From Gemmatimonadota bacterium (GTDB lineage: Bacteria; Latescibacterota; UBA2968; UBA8231), in contig JABHDC010000048.1 of NCBI GenBank assembly GCA_018673255.1, positions 35,340-99,339 on the forward strand: a stretch of DNA of 64,000 bases. Reading direction: 5' to 3'. A model generated the notes under the pieces. That model saw only the letters and a program-made list of their open reading frames with translations, was not told where the DNA came from and did not search any database. Both the position numbers and the translations under genes were made by a program. Within the stretch, counting starts at the first letter, position 1. Each line of letters opens with the position of its first letter. Of the stretch, positions 43,458 through 51,941 are shown piece by piece.

Positions 43458-44576
43458 ATGCCCGAAAAGATCCGTGTTGGTGTCCTGTTCGGCGGACGCT
43501 CGGCGGAACACGAGGTCTCGGTGACCTCGGCGCGATCGGTATTGGCGGCGATCGATCGCGACAAATACGACGTCACGATGATCGGTATCGATCGTGATGG
43601 CCGGTGGTTGTCCGCCAGTGATGCCCAGAAACTGCTCGGATCGGCACAGGTGGCCGGCGACGACCACATGCTGGTCCGACTCGACTATACCGGTTCCGGT
43701 GAATTGGTGGCCGGCGACGGCAGCGCCATTGGTTCGGGAGGGCTGGATGTCGTCCTGCCAATTCTGCACGGTCCCTTTGGTGAAGACGGCACCGTGCAGG
43801 GACTGCTGGCGCTGGCCGGTGTGGCCTGTGTAGGGTCTGGTGTCCTCGGCTCAGCCGTGGGCATGGACAAGGACATGATGAAACGTGTCTTCCGTGACGC
43901 TGGTCTGCCCCAGGTCGACTACCGCTGCGTGCTGCGCAGTCGTTGGCAGACGGCGCAGGGCGACGTGGTCGCCGATATCGAGACACACTTCGACTATCCC
44001 GTCTTCATCAAACCAGCCAACCTGGGCTCCAGTGTGGGAATCTCGAAGGCGCACGATCGGGCCGAACTGATCCAGGGGATGGATGAGGCGGCCAACTACG
44101 ACCGCAAGCTCATCATCGAGGCGAATGCCACCGATTGCCGTGAGATCGAGGCGGCCGTGCTCGGCAATGACGATCCAGATGTGGCCACCCTGGGCGAAGT
44201 CGTGCCGGGGAATGAATTCTATGACTACCGTTCCAAATACATCGACGACAATTCTCAGCTGCTGATCCCGGCGCCACTGGCCCAGGAGACGACCCAGCGG
44301 CTGCAGCAGATGGCGCGTGATGCCTTTCTCGCCGTCGATGCGGCGGGCCTGTCGCGGGTCGATTTCTTTGTCGGTCGTGATGATGAATCCCGCATCTACA
44401 TCAATGAGATCAATACGCTGCCTGGTTTCACACCGATCAGCATGTATCCCAAGTTGTGGGATGCCAGTGGTGTGCCCTACGCCGAGCTCATCGATCGGCT
44501 GATCGGTCTGGCTATCGAGCGGCATCGGGAGTCGGTGGATGTGAGCACGGATCGCGGTCTGGAGGCAGCCGAATGA
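43458..44576 (+). CDS. ddl: D-alanine--D-alanine ligase
   Basis: 372 aa ATP-grasp enzyme. VGVLFGGRSAEHEVSVTSARSV opens the protein as in all Ddl enzymes; LPILHGPFGEDGTVQGLL is the D-Ala-D-Ala ligase signature with the substrate-binding motif; the ATP-grasp region has VFIKPANLGSSVGISK and the C-terminal INEINTLPGFTPISMYPKLW contains metal-binding Glu/Asn. It joins two D-alanines for peptidoglycan in the cytoplasm. ATG 43458. Start of a three-gene set with ATGA overlaps into a DUF445 protein and a mannonate oxidoreductase-like SDR. Confidence 0.97.
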   Translation: MPEKIRVGVLFGGRSAEHEVSVTSARSVLAAIDRDKYDVTMIGIDRDGRWLSASDAQKLLGSAQVAGDDHMLVRLDYTGSGELVAGDGSAIGSGGLDVVLPILHGPFGEDGTVQGLLALAGVACVGSGVLGSAVGMDKDMMKRVFRDAGLPQVDYRCVLRSRWQTAQGDVVADIETHFDYPVFIKPANLGSSVGISKAHDRAELIQGMDEAANYDRKLIIEANATDCREIEAAVLGNDDPDVATLGEVVPGNEFYDYRSKYIDDNSQLLIPAPLAQETTQRLQQMARDAFLAVDAAGLSRVDFFVGRDDESRIYINEINTLPGFTPISMYPKLWDASGVPYAELIDRLIGLAIERHRESVDVSTDRGLEAAE

Positions 44577-45502
44577 GCCAGACTCCATCGGGTGCCCAAA
44601 GACCAGACGACCAGACACCAGACGCCCAGGTGCCAGGCGCGCAGGGCCAGGGTGTGCAGGACCCGGGCAGCCGGATTTCGGGCACCCAAACGCAAGCGAT
44701 GGCAATCGAGGCGTCCGACGCTGCGGCCGGGCCCTTCTGGCACAAGGGCTCGGTCAGCAACATGCTGTCCCTCCTCGTGCTGTTGGCGGGCGTCACCATG
44801 GTGTTGGAGTTGGCGGGTACGCCACCGGCGTGGCTGATCGCCTGGGGCCCCTGGATCATGGCAGTCGGTGTCTTCGGCTTTGCCGGCGGCATCACCAACT
44901 GGCTCGCAGTGAAGATGCTTTTCGATCGGGTGCCCGGACTCTACGGATCGGGTGTCATCCCGGCGCGATTCCGGGAGATCCGCGCGACGATCAAGAATCT
45001 GATCATGGCCCACTTTTTCGACGAGGAATACCTGCAGCGCTTCTTCAACGAACATGGGACCGAGCTGGGAGGTGGACCGGGCGTCCTGACCCGGAAGCTG
45101 GGTGATCTGCTGGCATCCGATGAGGCGGGGCGGGCGATCGAGTGGGAGATCGAGAAACTGAAGGAAGGGCCCTACGGCATGGTGGTCCGCATGGCGGGCA
45201 CCGAGATGCTCATGCCACTGATTCAGCAATTTCTTGGTGGACTGATCGAACGCATCGGCCCCATGGCCGAAGCGAAGATGCGCGAAGACCTCTTCGACGT
45301 CGTGAAATTGCGGTCCCAGGTCGATCGACTGTTGGAGACCAAGCTGGAAGAGCTGACGCCGGAGATCGTGAAACGCATGATGGAAAAGGTCATGCGCAAA
45401 CACCTGGGTTGGCTCATCGTCTGGGGGAATGTCTTCGGAGGCCTTATTGGCCTGCTGTCCAAGGCGATGGCGGTGCAGTATGGGATCCAGAGCGTGCCAT
45501 GA
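44573..45502 (+). CDS. DUF445 family membrane protein
   Basis: 309 aa. ATG 44573 overlaps ddl by 4 bp. A low-complexity N-terminal tail of about 45 residues rich in Pro, Asp, Gln and Gly (GAQRPDDQTPDAQVPGAQ) precedes two membrane helices (LSLLVLLAGVTMVLELAG and LIAWGPWIMAVGVFGFAGGI). NWLAVKMLFDRVPGLYGSGVIPARFREI is the DUF445 core; the rest is helical with LTPEIVKRMMEK. A third hydrophobic stretch lies near the C-terminus. DUF445 proteins are inner-membrane proteins of unknown function. The unusual N-terminal tail is not part of the family. Confidence 0.88.
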   Translation: MSQTPSGAQRPDDQTPDAQVPGAQGQGVQDPGSRISGTQTQAMAIEASDAAAGPFWHKGSVSNMLSLLVLLAGVTMVLELAGTPPAWLIAWGPWIMAVGVFGFAGGITNWLAVKMLFDRVPGLYGSGVIPARFREIRATIKNLIMAHFFDEEYLQRFFNEHGTELGGGPGVLTRKLGDLLASDEAGRAIEWEIEKLKEGPYGMVVRMAGTEMLMPLIQQFLGGLIERIGPMAEAKMREDLFDVVKLRSQVDRLLETKLEELTPEIVKRMMEKVMRKHLGWLIVWGNVFGGLIGLLSKAMAVQYGIQSVP

Positions 45503-46296
45503 GTGCTGATTTCCGCCTTGATGGTCAAGTGGCTGTCGTCGTGGGTGGCACCGGCGTACTGGGCAGTGCCATGGCACGCGGGCTGGCTGCGGCGGGTGCG
45601 CATGTCGCCGTGCTGGGCCGGAGCAGCGAACGCGGTCGGGATGTGATCGAAGCGATCGGCGACGGTCAGTCACTCTTCGTGCCCTGTGATGCGACGGATC
45701 GAGCCAGTCTGACCGATGCACGTCAGCAGATCTCCGAGGCGATCGGTGCCGCATCGGTGCTGGTCAATGCCGCCGGTGGCAACGATCCACGGGTGACGGT
45801 CAGCGAAGATCTGCGATTCGAGGATATCGACGGCGACGCCTGGCAGGACAGCTTCGATCTGAATCTCGTGGCGGGTGTGATGCTGCCATGCCAGGTATTC
45901 GGTCCGCCCATGGTCGCGGCAGAGACCGGCTCGATCATCAACATCGCCTCGATCACCGGTCATATTCCGCTGTCCCGGGTGGTGGCGTATTCAGCGGCCA
46001 AGGCCGGGGTCCTGAGTCTGACCCAGTTTCTGGCGCGCGAGTGGGCACCGGGTGTGCGGGTGAATTCGATCACGCCCGGTTTCTTTCCCGGCGAACAGAA
46101 TCGGCGCCTGTTATTCGAAGAGGATGGCTCGCCCACCGAGCGTGGACAGCAGATCCTGTCGCACACACCGATGGGGCGCTTCGGTGAGCCCGAGGAACTG
46201 GTCGGGGCGGCGCTCTTTCTGGCCTCGGCGGCGAGCTCGTTTGTGACGGGCAGCGACCTGCGGGTCGACGGGGGATTTCTCTCCACAACGATCTGA
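45499..46296 (+). CDS. SDR family oxidoreductase, D-mannonate oxidoreductase (UxuB-like)
   Basis: 265 aa. Coupled to the DUF445 gene by an ATGA overlap. VAVVVGGTGVLGSAMARGL is the NAD(P)-binding glycine loop; NAAGGND, a Ser in NIASITG and YSAAKAG give the SDR active site. The C-terminal VNSITPGFFPGEQNRRLLFEEDG / TERGQQILSHTPMGRFGEPEELVG closely follows the shape of Bacillus-type UxuB (mannonate oxidoreductase). This enzyme links fructuronate and mannonate in hexuronate breakdown. A UxuA-family dehydratase is at 57142-58131, so both reactions of that branch occur in the window. Assignment is from remembered sequence patterns. Confidence 0.72.
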   Translation: MSADFRLDGQVAVVVGGTGVLGSAMARGLAAAGAHVAVLGRSSERGRDVIEAIGDGQSLFVPCDATDRASLTDARQQISEAIGAASVLVNAAGGNDPRVTVSEDLRFEDIDGDAWQDSFDLNLVAGVMLPCQVFGPPMVAAETGSIINIASITGHIPLSRVVAYSAAKAGVLSLTQFLAREWAPGVRVNSITPGFFPGEQNRRLLFEEDGSPTERGQQILSHTPMGRFGEPEELVGAALFLASAASSFVTGSDLRVDGGFLSTTI

Positions 46297-46323
46297 GAGA
46301 CGGCGCCAGAGACCAGCTTCTCT

Positions 46324-46347
46324 CCGGTCATCCGATGGTTTGACCGG
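46324..46347 (+). terminator. Hairpin after the UxuB-like gene
   Basis: CCGGTCA and TGACCGG, 7 bp perfect, with a 10-nt loop, 27 nt after the stop codon at 46296. No T-run. Separates the ddl operon from the ABC-2 permease pair. Confidence 0.45.
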
Positions 46348-46375
46348 GCACACCTGGGCCGATTAGCCTTGGCGC

Positions 46376-47938
46376 ATGCTTCTTACCCTCATCCGAAAAG
46401 AACTACTCAGTCATCTGCGCACGCTGCGCCTGATCGTGGCCCTCGTGTTCACGGTGGTGTTGTGTGCGCTGACGACGTTCATGGGATCCCTCGATTTCTC
46501 GGTCAGCATGCGTGCCTACGAGGGGGCCGTGTCCCAGATGCGATCCGATCTGGACGAGGCCCGGTTGATGGACGATGTGGGACCTCATGTGATCGTGGCG
46601 CCGCAGCCGCTGACGGTCCTGGCGCGTGGCGTGCTGGAGGGGGCTGCGCAACGATTCCAGGTGCGGATCCTGCCCTACTGGATGAGTACGCAGTTGATCG
46701 GCTCCGGCTCGTACGACGATCTCATGCTCATCCTCGTGCGCACAGATCTGACCACGGTTGTAGCGCTGGTGTTGTCCTTTCTCGCCGTTGTGCTGGGCTT
46801 CGATGCGGTCTGTGGTGAACGCGAGCACGGTACGCTGAAGTTGCTGTTGTCACACCCGGTACCCAGAGCCTATCTGTTGGTGGCCAAGTTGGTCGGTGGC
46901 GCACTGGCCCTGTGGCTGCCCCTGGCGTTGGCCTTCGCCTTGAGTCTGCTCATCTTGCTGGCCAACCCGGACGTCTCCTTCAGCGGGGACGATTGGGTGC
47001 GTCTGGTGATCATGTTCGCTCTTTCCTGTCTGATCCTGCTGCTGGTCTACGCGGTGAGTGTGATGATCTCCACGCTTACACGCTCACCGGCCACGTCGCT
47101 GATCATCTGTCTCTTCGGCTGGCTCGTGTGTGGCGTGGGTTACGCCAATGCGCTGCCCGCCTTGATGCGCTACGGTCTCACCTACCCGCCATTCCAGCAG
47201 TATCTGGACAAGGACCGCGAGGCGGAACAGCGCATGGAAGCAGACATTGCGGCATGGGAAGAGAGACATCCGCCGCCACCGGAGATCGAGCTCGGCCGGG
47301 TGGCCGATGGTCCGTGGCGTTACGCCACCGAGGCGGGTCACGTCTGGCTCGCGAAGAAGGCGGCCTTCGACTTCGAACGCCTGCTGAAACGGGCCGATGA
47401 GGACTACACCATCCGCTGGCCCAATCAGCGTCCCCTGGCAGAGCAGGAATTCGCCGTCGATCGCTGGTCGATTCTGTCGCCACTGACAAACTATCGCACG
47501 CTGTGCAAATGGGTCGCTCGCTCGACGCTCGACGACCGCTTTCAGGTGGCCCGGTATGGGATTCAGTATCGGCGCACGCTGATGCAGTGGATGCGGGCAC
47601 GGTTGCAGGCCACCGACTGGCGCCGATGGTACACCGATGATCCACCCGACCAGGAATCACTGGTGGACGCCCTCGGACTCCAGGAGCAGTCGGAGAGTGA
47701 GAACTCGGCTCAGGCGGAGCAGATCAGGGCTTGGGTGGCGGCGCAGAACGAGCGAGCCCAAACCGATCCCCGACGCCATCTCGACCTGACGGGCATGCCC
47801 ATGCCCGGTGAGGGCAGCCGGCGGAGTCTGTCCGCATCGTTGCAGGAGATGATGCCGGGGTTGAGTGTGATGTTGTTGAGTCTGGCGCTGGCCATGGTGA
47901 TCGCGGTGCGACGCTTCTCCCGCTATCCGCTCAACTAA
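46376..47938 (+). CDS. ABC-2 type permease (first of a split pair)
   Basis: 520 aa. One N-terminal transmembrane helix after LIRKELLSHLRTLRLIVALV, a long soluble loop, then several hydrophobic helices with VLGFDAVCGEREHGTLKLLLSHPVPR, the GERExGTL-type motif of ABC-2 permeases (NatB/YfiM-like). A periplasmic loop (about 280-490) is large and charged, followed by one last helix. Probably the membrane half of an exporter; no ATPase gene is adjacent. Its TAA stop at 47936-47938 is created by the TA next to element copy C; without the element it would read TAG, with the following gene 2 nt downstream. Confidence 0.85.
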   Translation: MLLTLIRKELLSHLRTLRLIVALVFTVVLCALTTFMGSLDFSVSMRAYEGAVSQMRSDLDEARLMDDVGPHVIVAPQPLTVLARGVLEGAAQRFQVRILPYWMSTQLIGSGSYDDLMLILVRTDLTTVVALVLSFLAVVLGFDAVCGEREHGTLKLLLSHPVPRAYLLVAKLVGGALALWLPLALAFALSLLILLANPDVSFSGDDWVRLVIMFALSCLILLLVYAVSVMISTLTRSPATSLIICLFGWLVCGVGYANALPALMRYGLTYPPFQQYLDKDREAEQRMEADIAAWEERHPPPPEIELGRVADGPWRYATEAGHVWLAKKAAFDFERLLKRADEDYTIRWPNQRPLAEQEFAVDRWSILSPLTNYRTLCKWVARSTLDDRFQVARYGIQYRRTLMQWMRARLQATDWRRWYTDDPPDQESLVDALGLQEQSESENSAQAEQIRAWVAAQNERAQTDPRRHLDLTGMPMPGEGSRRSLSASLQEMMPGLSVMLLSLALAMVIAVRRFSRYPLN

Positions 47939-48100
47939 GTGTCCTGTCGCAGAAATCTGTCGACGTTCGCCGGCCGATCCATCCCGGTTCGCGGCGTTGC
48001 GCTCACTCTCTGTATCTCACTGATACGAATCGCTCGCGCGCCTTGCGAACCGGGCGCCTCGACCGCCGAACTCTGTCAACTTATCTCTGCGACAGGACAC
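47938..48100. mobile_element. MITE-like palindromic element, copy C
   Basis: 163 bp: 79-nt arms (47938-48016 and 48022-48100) around a 5-nt loop. Ends are GTGTCCTGTCGCAGA inverted repeats, perfect for 15 bp, and arms pair imperfectly to GTATC/GATAC at the tip. TA flanks it at 47936-47937 and 48101-48102. The core contains CGGCGTTGCGCT, CTCTCTG and TCGCGCGCCTTGC in the same order as copy A, so the two are one family although the ends differ. Deleting it with one TA turns the junction into CTCAACTAGTCATG. Confidence 0.85.
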
Positions 48101-48105
48101 TAGTC

Positions 48106-49536
48106 ATGCAGATCATCCTGATGCAGCAGCTGCGTGAATACTTCTCCTCCCTGCGAGTCCAGTTGGGACTGCTGATAGTCGTCGCCTTCTTCTCCATCAA
48201 TGGTCTGACATCGGCCTGGCGCATGGAGCAGGTTGACGACCAGCAGCAAAGGGGCCGAGCCCAGGTCGAGGATCGACTCGACGTGGAGTCACTCTACGAG
48301 GCCTCCAACACCTGGTTGCGGGCCGAGGGGCAGGCGACAGGCACAGAGTTTATCGCTGAGGGTGGCTTCAAGTGGATGTGGGGACGCCTCGATTTCCTCC
48401 TCAACTGGGCCCATCCGTCGTGGTTCTTCGTGGCACGCGACGTGAATTTCTGGATGACCCGATTCGACGACATCGATTGGCTCCTGGTCGTGCGTATCGT
48501 GCTGTCTTTCCTGTGTATCGTGCTCGCCTATGATGGGATCTCCGGCGAGGTGGAGCGTGGTACGTTGCGGCAGATTCTGGCCAACCCCTTATCCCGGGCG
48601 CGATTGCTGACGGCCAAGTATCTGGCGGGTCTGCTCGTGGTCATGGTCGCCACGCTCGTCGGCGCCGTGGTGAGTCTGCTCGTTCTATCTCTCCACGGCG
48701 CGATTCAGTTCAACTTGGTGCTGTTCACCGGGATCGGCCTCTTTGTCCTGGGAACGATGCTCTATGTCTCTCTGTTCCTCTTCCTGGCCCTCGGTGTCTC
48801 GGCCCTCGTGCGCAATTCGGTGGCCTCTCTCGTCTTGCTGACCCTGGCCTGGGCGGTCTTCGTCGTTGTCGTGCCGCAGACGTCGTATCTGATCGCCATG
48901 CAAGCTGGCATCGAACCTGAGGGGGGAGATGACCCGGGTCGCTTCTGGACGGATGCGGCATGGGAGCTGCGCCGCGAGACCGTCAACGCCCTGATGCGGC
49001 AGGGCATGAATGTGCGGGATTCGAGTCTGGCCGTGGCCGATGGATATGCGCAGGAGCAGCGCCTGTCACGTCAGCTGGTGACGCTGTCGAAGGAAGTCGA
49101 GCGGCTCAATGATGACGGCCTGCTGCGGCAATTGGCACGCTACCGCGTCTCCCGCGCGGTGAATCTGCTGTCCCCGGGATACGCCTATCAGTATGCGACG
49201 GAGGCGTTGATGGGTGCCGGTATCGTCAAACGTCAGAGCTTCTACCGACAGGCCCGGGCTTACCGGGAAGAGGTGGCACAGATCGTCCGCGAACGTGATG
49301 CGGCAGACCCCAATTCCCCGCATCTGCCCCAGCTGATGGCATTCCGGTCGAAGGCCCCCCTCGGCGAACCGGGACTGCCCCGTTTCTCGGAACGTCCGCC
49401 CACGTGGGGTGAACGGCTGGAATGGGGGAGTGTGCCCTTGCTGGTGTTGGTGCTGGAGGCGGTGCTGGCGTGTCTGTTTGCCGTGTGGGCCGTCAATCGG
49501 ACCGATGTCACCGGCTACGCCATGTCAGAGAGTTAG
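48106..49536 (+). CDS. ABC-2 type permease (second of a split pair)
   Basis: 476 aa from ATG 48106 (MQIILMQQLREYFSSLR), 5 nt after the right end of element copy C. After an N-terminal helix (VQLGLLIVVAFFSINGL) comes a soluble loop and then helices including IVLAYDGISGEVERGTLRQILANPLSRARLL, again an ABC-2 permease motif. A last helix near 455 (LLVLVLEAVLACLFAVWAVN). The pair with the preceding gene likely forms a heterodimeric exporter channel. The element inserted 2 nt before this start codon would now lie between the genes and could disturb coupling. Confidence 0.82.
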   Translation: MQIILMQQLREYFSSLRVQLGLLIVVAFFSINGLTSAWRMEQVDDQQQRGRAQVEDRLDVESLYEASNTWLRAEGQATGTEFIAEGGFKWMWGRLDFLLNWAHPSWFFVARDVNFWMTRFDDIDWLLVVRIVLSFLCIVLAYDGISGEVERGTLRQILANPLSRARLLTAKYLAGLLVVMVATLVGAVVSLLVLSLHGAIQFNLVLFTGIGLFVLGTMLYVSLFLFLALGVSALVRNSVASLVLLTLAWAVFVVVVPQTSYLIAMQAGIEPEGGDDPGRFWTDAAWELRRETVNALMRQGMNVRDSSLAVADGYAQEQRLSRQLVTLSKEVERLNDDGLLRQLARYRVSRAVNLLSPGYAYQYATEALMGAGIVKRQSFYRQARAYREEVAQIVRERDAADPNSPHLPQLMAFRSKAPLGEPGLPRFSERPPTWGERLEWGSVPLLVLVLEAVLACLFAVWAVNRTDVTGYAMSES

Positions 49537-49541
49537 CGCGG

Positions 49542-49560
49542 CTGAGATTCCCTCTCTCAG
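49542..49560 (+). terminator. Weak hairpin after second permease
   Basis: CTGAGA/TCTCAG stem, 6 bp, loop 7 nt, starting 5 nt after the stop. No T-run; low confidence. Confidence 0.3.
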
Positions 49561-49751
49561 GCCATCACATCGATCTGGCCACCCTTGGCGGGATGACGCG
49601 GTCGGATCGGCTCATCGGCCGTGTGTGGTGGATCGACGCCCATCCTCTTTCCAAGTGACTGATCGCCGATCTTGGGCATCTTCAGGCCGAGCGCCACATC
49701 ACCCATCTGTGGCATCTTGAGGCCTACTGTATAGTCGATTCTGCGGATCAC
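49557..49751 (-). CDS. Small repeat protein, hypothetical
   Basis: 64 aa on the minus strand, GTG start at 49751. Contains a short internal repeat: VGLKMPQMGDVA, LGLKMPKIGDQS, LGKRMGVDPP, in which GLKMPxxGD is present twice and a partial third time. It has no signal or membrane helix. No clear Shine-Dalgarno: an AAGGAG occurs but about 20 nt upstream. Codon choice has high GC at the third position, compatible with coding. It is divergent from htpG. Could be a small structural protein or a chance frame. Confidence 0.4.
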   Translation of the reverse strand: MIRRIDYTVGLKMPQMGDVALGLKMPKIGDQSLGKRMGVDPPHTADEPIRPRHPAKGGQIDVMA

Positions 49752-49834
49752 GGCCTTGATGATAAGGCCCGCTCCTTGCGAGCAGCAAGCCCGTCCTTAC
49801 CTTTTGTGGCTCGCAACTATCAGGCCGACAGCAA

Positions 49835-49854
49835 GTTAGCATCGCCATGCTGAC
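49835..49854. promoter_or_regulatory. Imperfect inverted repeat upstream of htpG
   Basis: GTTAGCAT-CGCC-ATGCTGAC, 7 of 8 arm positions symmetric, 42 bp before the htpG start. Not the CIRCE sequence. Possibly an operator. Confidence 0.3.
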
Positions 49855-49896
49855 GACCGGATCCCCACTGAAATCGCACCACCGACGCAAGAGATC

Positions 49897-51924
49897 ATGA
49901 CCGAATCCAAGAGCACCAGTGCCGGCGAAGCGCAGGCCGAAGAGCGGACCTTCCAAACAGAGGTCCAGCAGATTCTGCAGATCCTTATCCATTCGTTGTA
50001 CACGGACAAGGATGTCTTCCTGCGCGAGCTGATGTCGAATGCCTCTGACGCCCTCGACAAGGTTCGATTCCAGTCGCTCACCGACAAGAGTATCGTCGAT
50101 CCGGATGCCGAATTGGAGATCGAGATCACGGTGGATGCCGAAGCGAAGACGCTGACGATCCGCGATACCGGAATCGGCATGACGCGGGACGAGGTGAATG
50201 AGAACATCGGTACGATTGCTCACTCCGGATCGCGCGAATTCATCCAGCAGCTGAACGAAGAGTCCAACGAAGAGAACAAGCTCAAACTGATCGGTCAGTT
50301 CGGGGTGGGATTCTACTCAGTCTTCATGATTGCCGAGCGTGTTGAAGTGACGACGCGTTCCGCCAACGAAGAGGCTGAGGCTGTCATCTGGGAATCGACG
50401 GGAGACGGTGCCTACACGATTGCCTCGACGAAGGACAAGGTCGATCGCGGTACACAGATCAAGATCTTCGTGAGATCTGATTGCGAGGAGTATCTGGATG
50501 CGCATCGTCTTGAAACGGTCGTGCGACGTCATTCCGATTACGTCTCCTATCCCATCAAGGTTGCCGGCAAGCAGGCCAATGCGGCCTCAGCACTGTGGGC
50601 TCGACCGCGCAACGAACTGACGGCAGAGAACTACAAGGAATTCTACCAGCATCTGACCGGTGACCATCAGGATCCCCTGGCCTGGGAGCACACGGCCGTC
50701 GACGTGCCGATCCAGTTCTATTCCGTCGTCTACATTCCGCAGCAGTCGCCGATGGAAATTTTGTTTGCCCCGGAGCCGAAGATCTCGCTGAACCTGCACG
50801 TGAATCGAGTCTTCATTCAGGATGACTGCAACGACCTTCTGCCCCTGTATCTGCGATTCATCCGGGGCGTCGTCGACTGCGACGATCTGCCCCTGAATGT
50901 GGCGCGCGAGTCGCTGCAGAATAATCCCGTCATCATCAAGATCCGGCAGACTCTTACGCGGCGAATCCTCAACAAGATTGAGGAGCTGTCGAAGAACGAC
51001 CCGGCCGCCTATCTGACCTTCTGGGAGTCCTTCGGCATCGTCTTGAAGGAAGGCGTAGCGCGCGATCTGGAGAATCAGGAGAAGGTCAGCCAGTTGCTGC
51101 GCTTCCACTCGAGTTTCTCCAACAAGCTGGCCGCCGATGCGAAGGCGGATTCGGCATCGACCAGTGCAGAGAGTGAAACAGAGGGCGACACCGAGGGGGA
51201 AGCAGTGGAGGCGCCGGCCCGTACGCCGGAGATGGAAGGACTCGTTTCCCTGCAGGACTACATCGATCGTGCCACATCCGATCAGGAAGTCATCTACTAC
51301 GTGTCAGGCGAGAATCGGCCGCAGGTCGAGCAGAGCCCGCTCATGGAGGCTTTCCGCAAGCGGGAGCTCGAGGTGCTGTATCTGACGGATCCCGTTGACG
51401 AATGGGTCGTCAACTCGTTGCAGAAGTTCGATGGCAAAGAATTCGTCGCCATCGATGCCGAGGATCTGGAGTTGCCCGAAGAAGTGAAGTTGGAGGGCAT
51501 CGACAGCGACTCCGGTGAGAAGGAACGGACCATCGAGCTGGTCAGCTATCTGAAGTCTCAGCTGTCGGATCGCGTGGGCGAGGTGAAAGAGTCGAGTCGC
51601 CTTACCGACAGCCCCTGCGCACTGGTCGTGCCCAAGGGCGGTGTGAGCCAGCAGATGGAGCGCCTCATGCGGATGTCGAATGAGGCATTCCCCCTCACGA
51701 AGCGGACGCTGGAGATCAATCCGAACCATCCGGCCATTGCCAACATGGGTGAGTTGCTCAAGGCGGACCGCGACTCCGATGAGTTGAAGGATTGGTCGCA
51801 GTTCCTCGTCGACTACGTGCTGCTGGCTGAAGGCAAGGTCGAGGAACCGCAGCGTGTGATGAAGCAGGTGCAGCGTATGATGTCGATGGCCAGTGAAGCT
51901 GCACTCAAGGCGCGCACATCGTAA
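49897..51924 (+). CDS. htpG: Molecular chaperone HtpG (Hsp90 family)
   Basis: 675 aa. The N-terminal ATPase domain has FQTEVQQILQILIHSLYTDKDVFLRELMSNASDALDK, the Asp in IRDTGIGMTRDEVNENIGTIAHSGSREF, and GQFGVGFYSVFM. Middle domain with VNRVFIQDDCNDLLPLYLRFIRGVVD. At about residues 413-447, between the middle domain and the segment starting LVSLQDYIDR, is an acidic Ser/Glu/Thr-rich insertion (STSAESETEGDTEGEAVEA), absent in E. coli HtpG and accounting for much of the extra length. C-terminal dimerisation helix LEINPNHPAIANM. ATP-dependent folding helper in the cytosol. Confidence 0.97.
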   Translation: MTESKSTSAGEAQAEERTFQTEVQQILQILIHSLYTDKDVFLRELMSNASDALDKVRFQSLTDKSIVDPDAELEIEITVDAEAKTLTIRDTGIGMTRDEVNENIGTIAHSGSREFIQQLNEESNEENKLKLIGQFGVGFYSVFMIAERVEVTTRSANEEAEAVIWESTGDGAYTIASTKDKVDRGTQIKIFVRSDCEEYLDAHRLETVVRRHSDYVSYPIKVAGKQANAASALWARPRNELTAENYKEFYQHLTGDHQDPLAWEHTAVDVPIQFYSVVYIPQQSPMEILFAPEPKISLNLHVNRVFIQDDCNDLLPLYLRFIRGVVDCDDLPLNVARESLQNNPVIIKIRQTLTRRILNKIEELSKNDPAAYLTFWESFGIVLKEGVARDLENQEKVSQLLRFHSSFSNKLAADAKADSASTSAESETEGDTEGEAVEAPARTPEMEGLVSLQDYIDRATSDQEVIYYVSGENRPQVEQSPLMEAFRKRELEVLYLTDPVDEWVVNSLQKFDGKEFVAIDAEDLELPEEVKLEGIDSDSGEKERTIELVSYLKSQLSDRVGEVKESSRLTDSPCALVVPKGGVSQQMERLMRMSNEAFPLTKRTLEINPNHPAIANMGELLKADRDSDELKDWSQFLVDYVLLAEGKVEEPQRVMKQVQRMMSMASEAALKARTS

Positions 51925-51941
51925 AGACCCGAGCAGCGGAG

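Noticed and set aside
49835..49854. CIRCE heat-shock operator before htpG
   Set aside because: The inverted repeat present does not match TTAGCACTC-N9-GAGTGCTAA; kept only as a low-confidence repeat.
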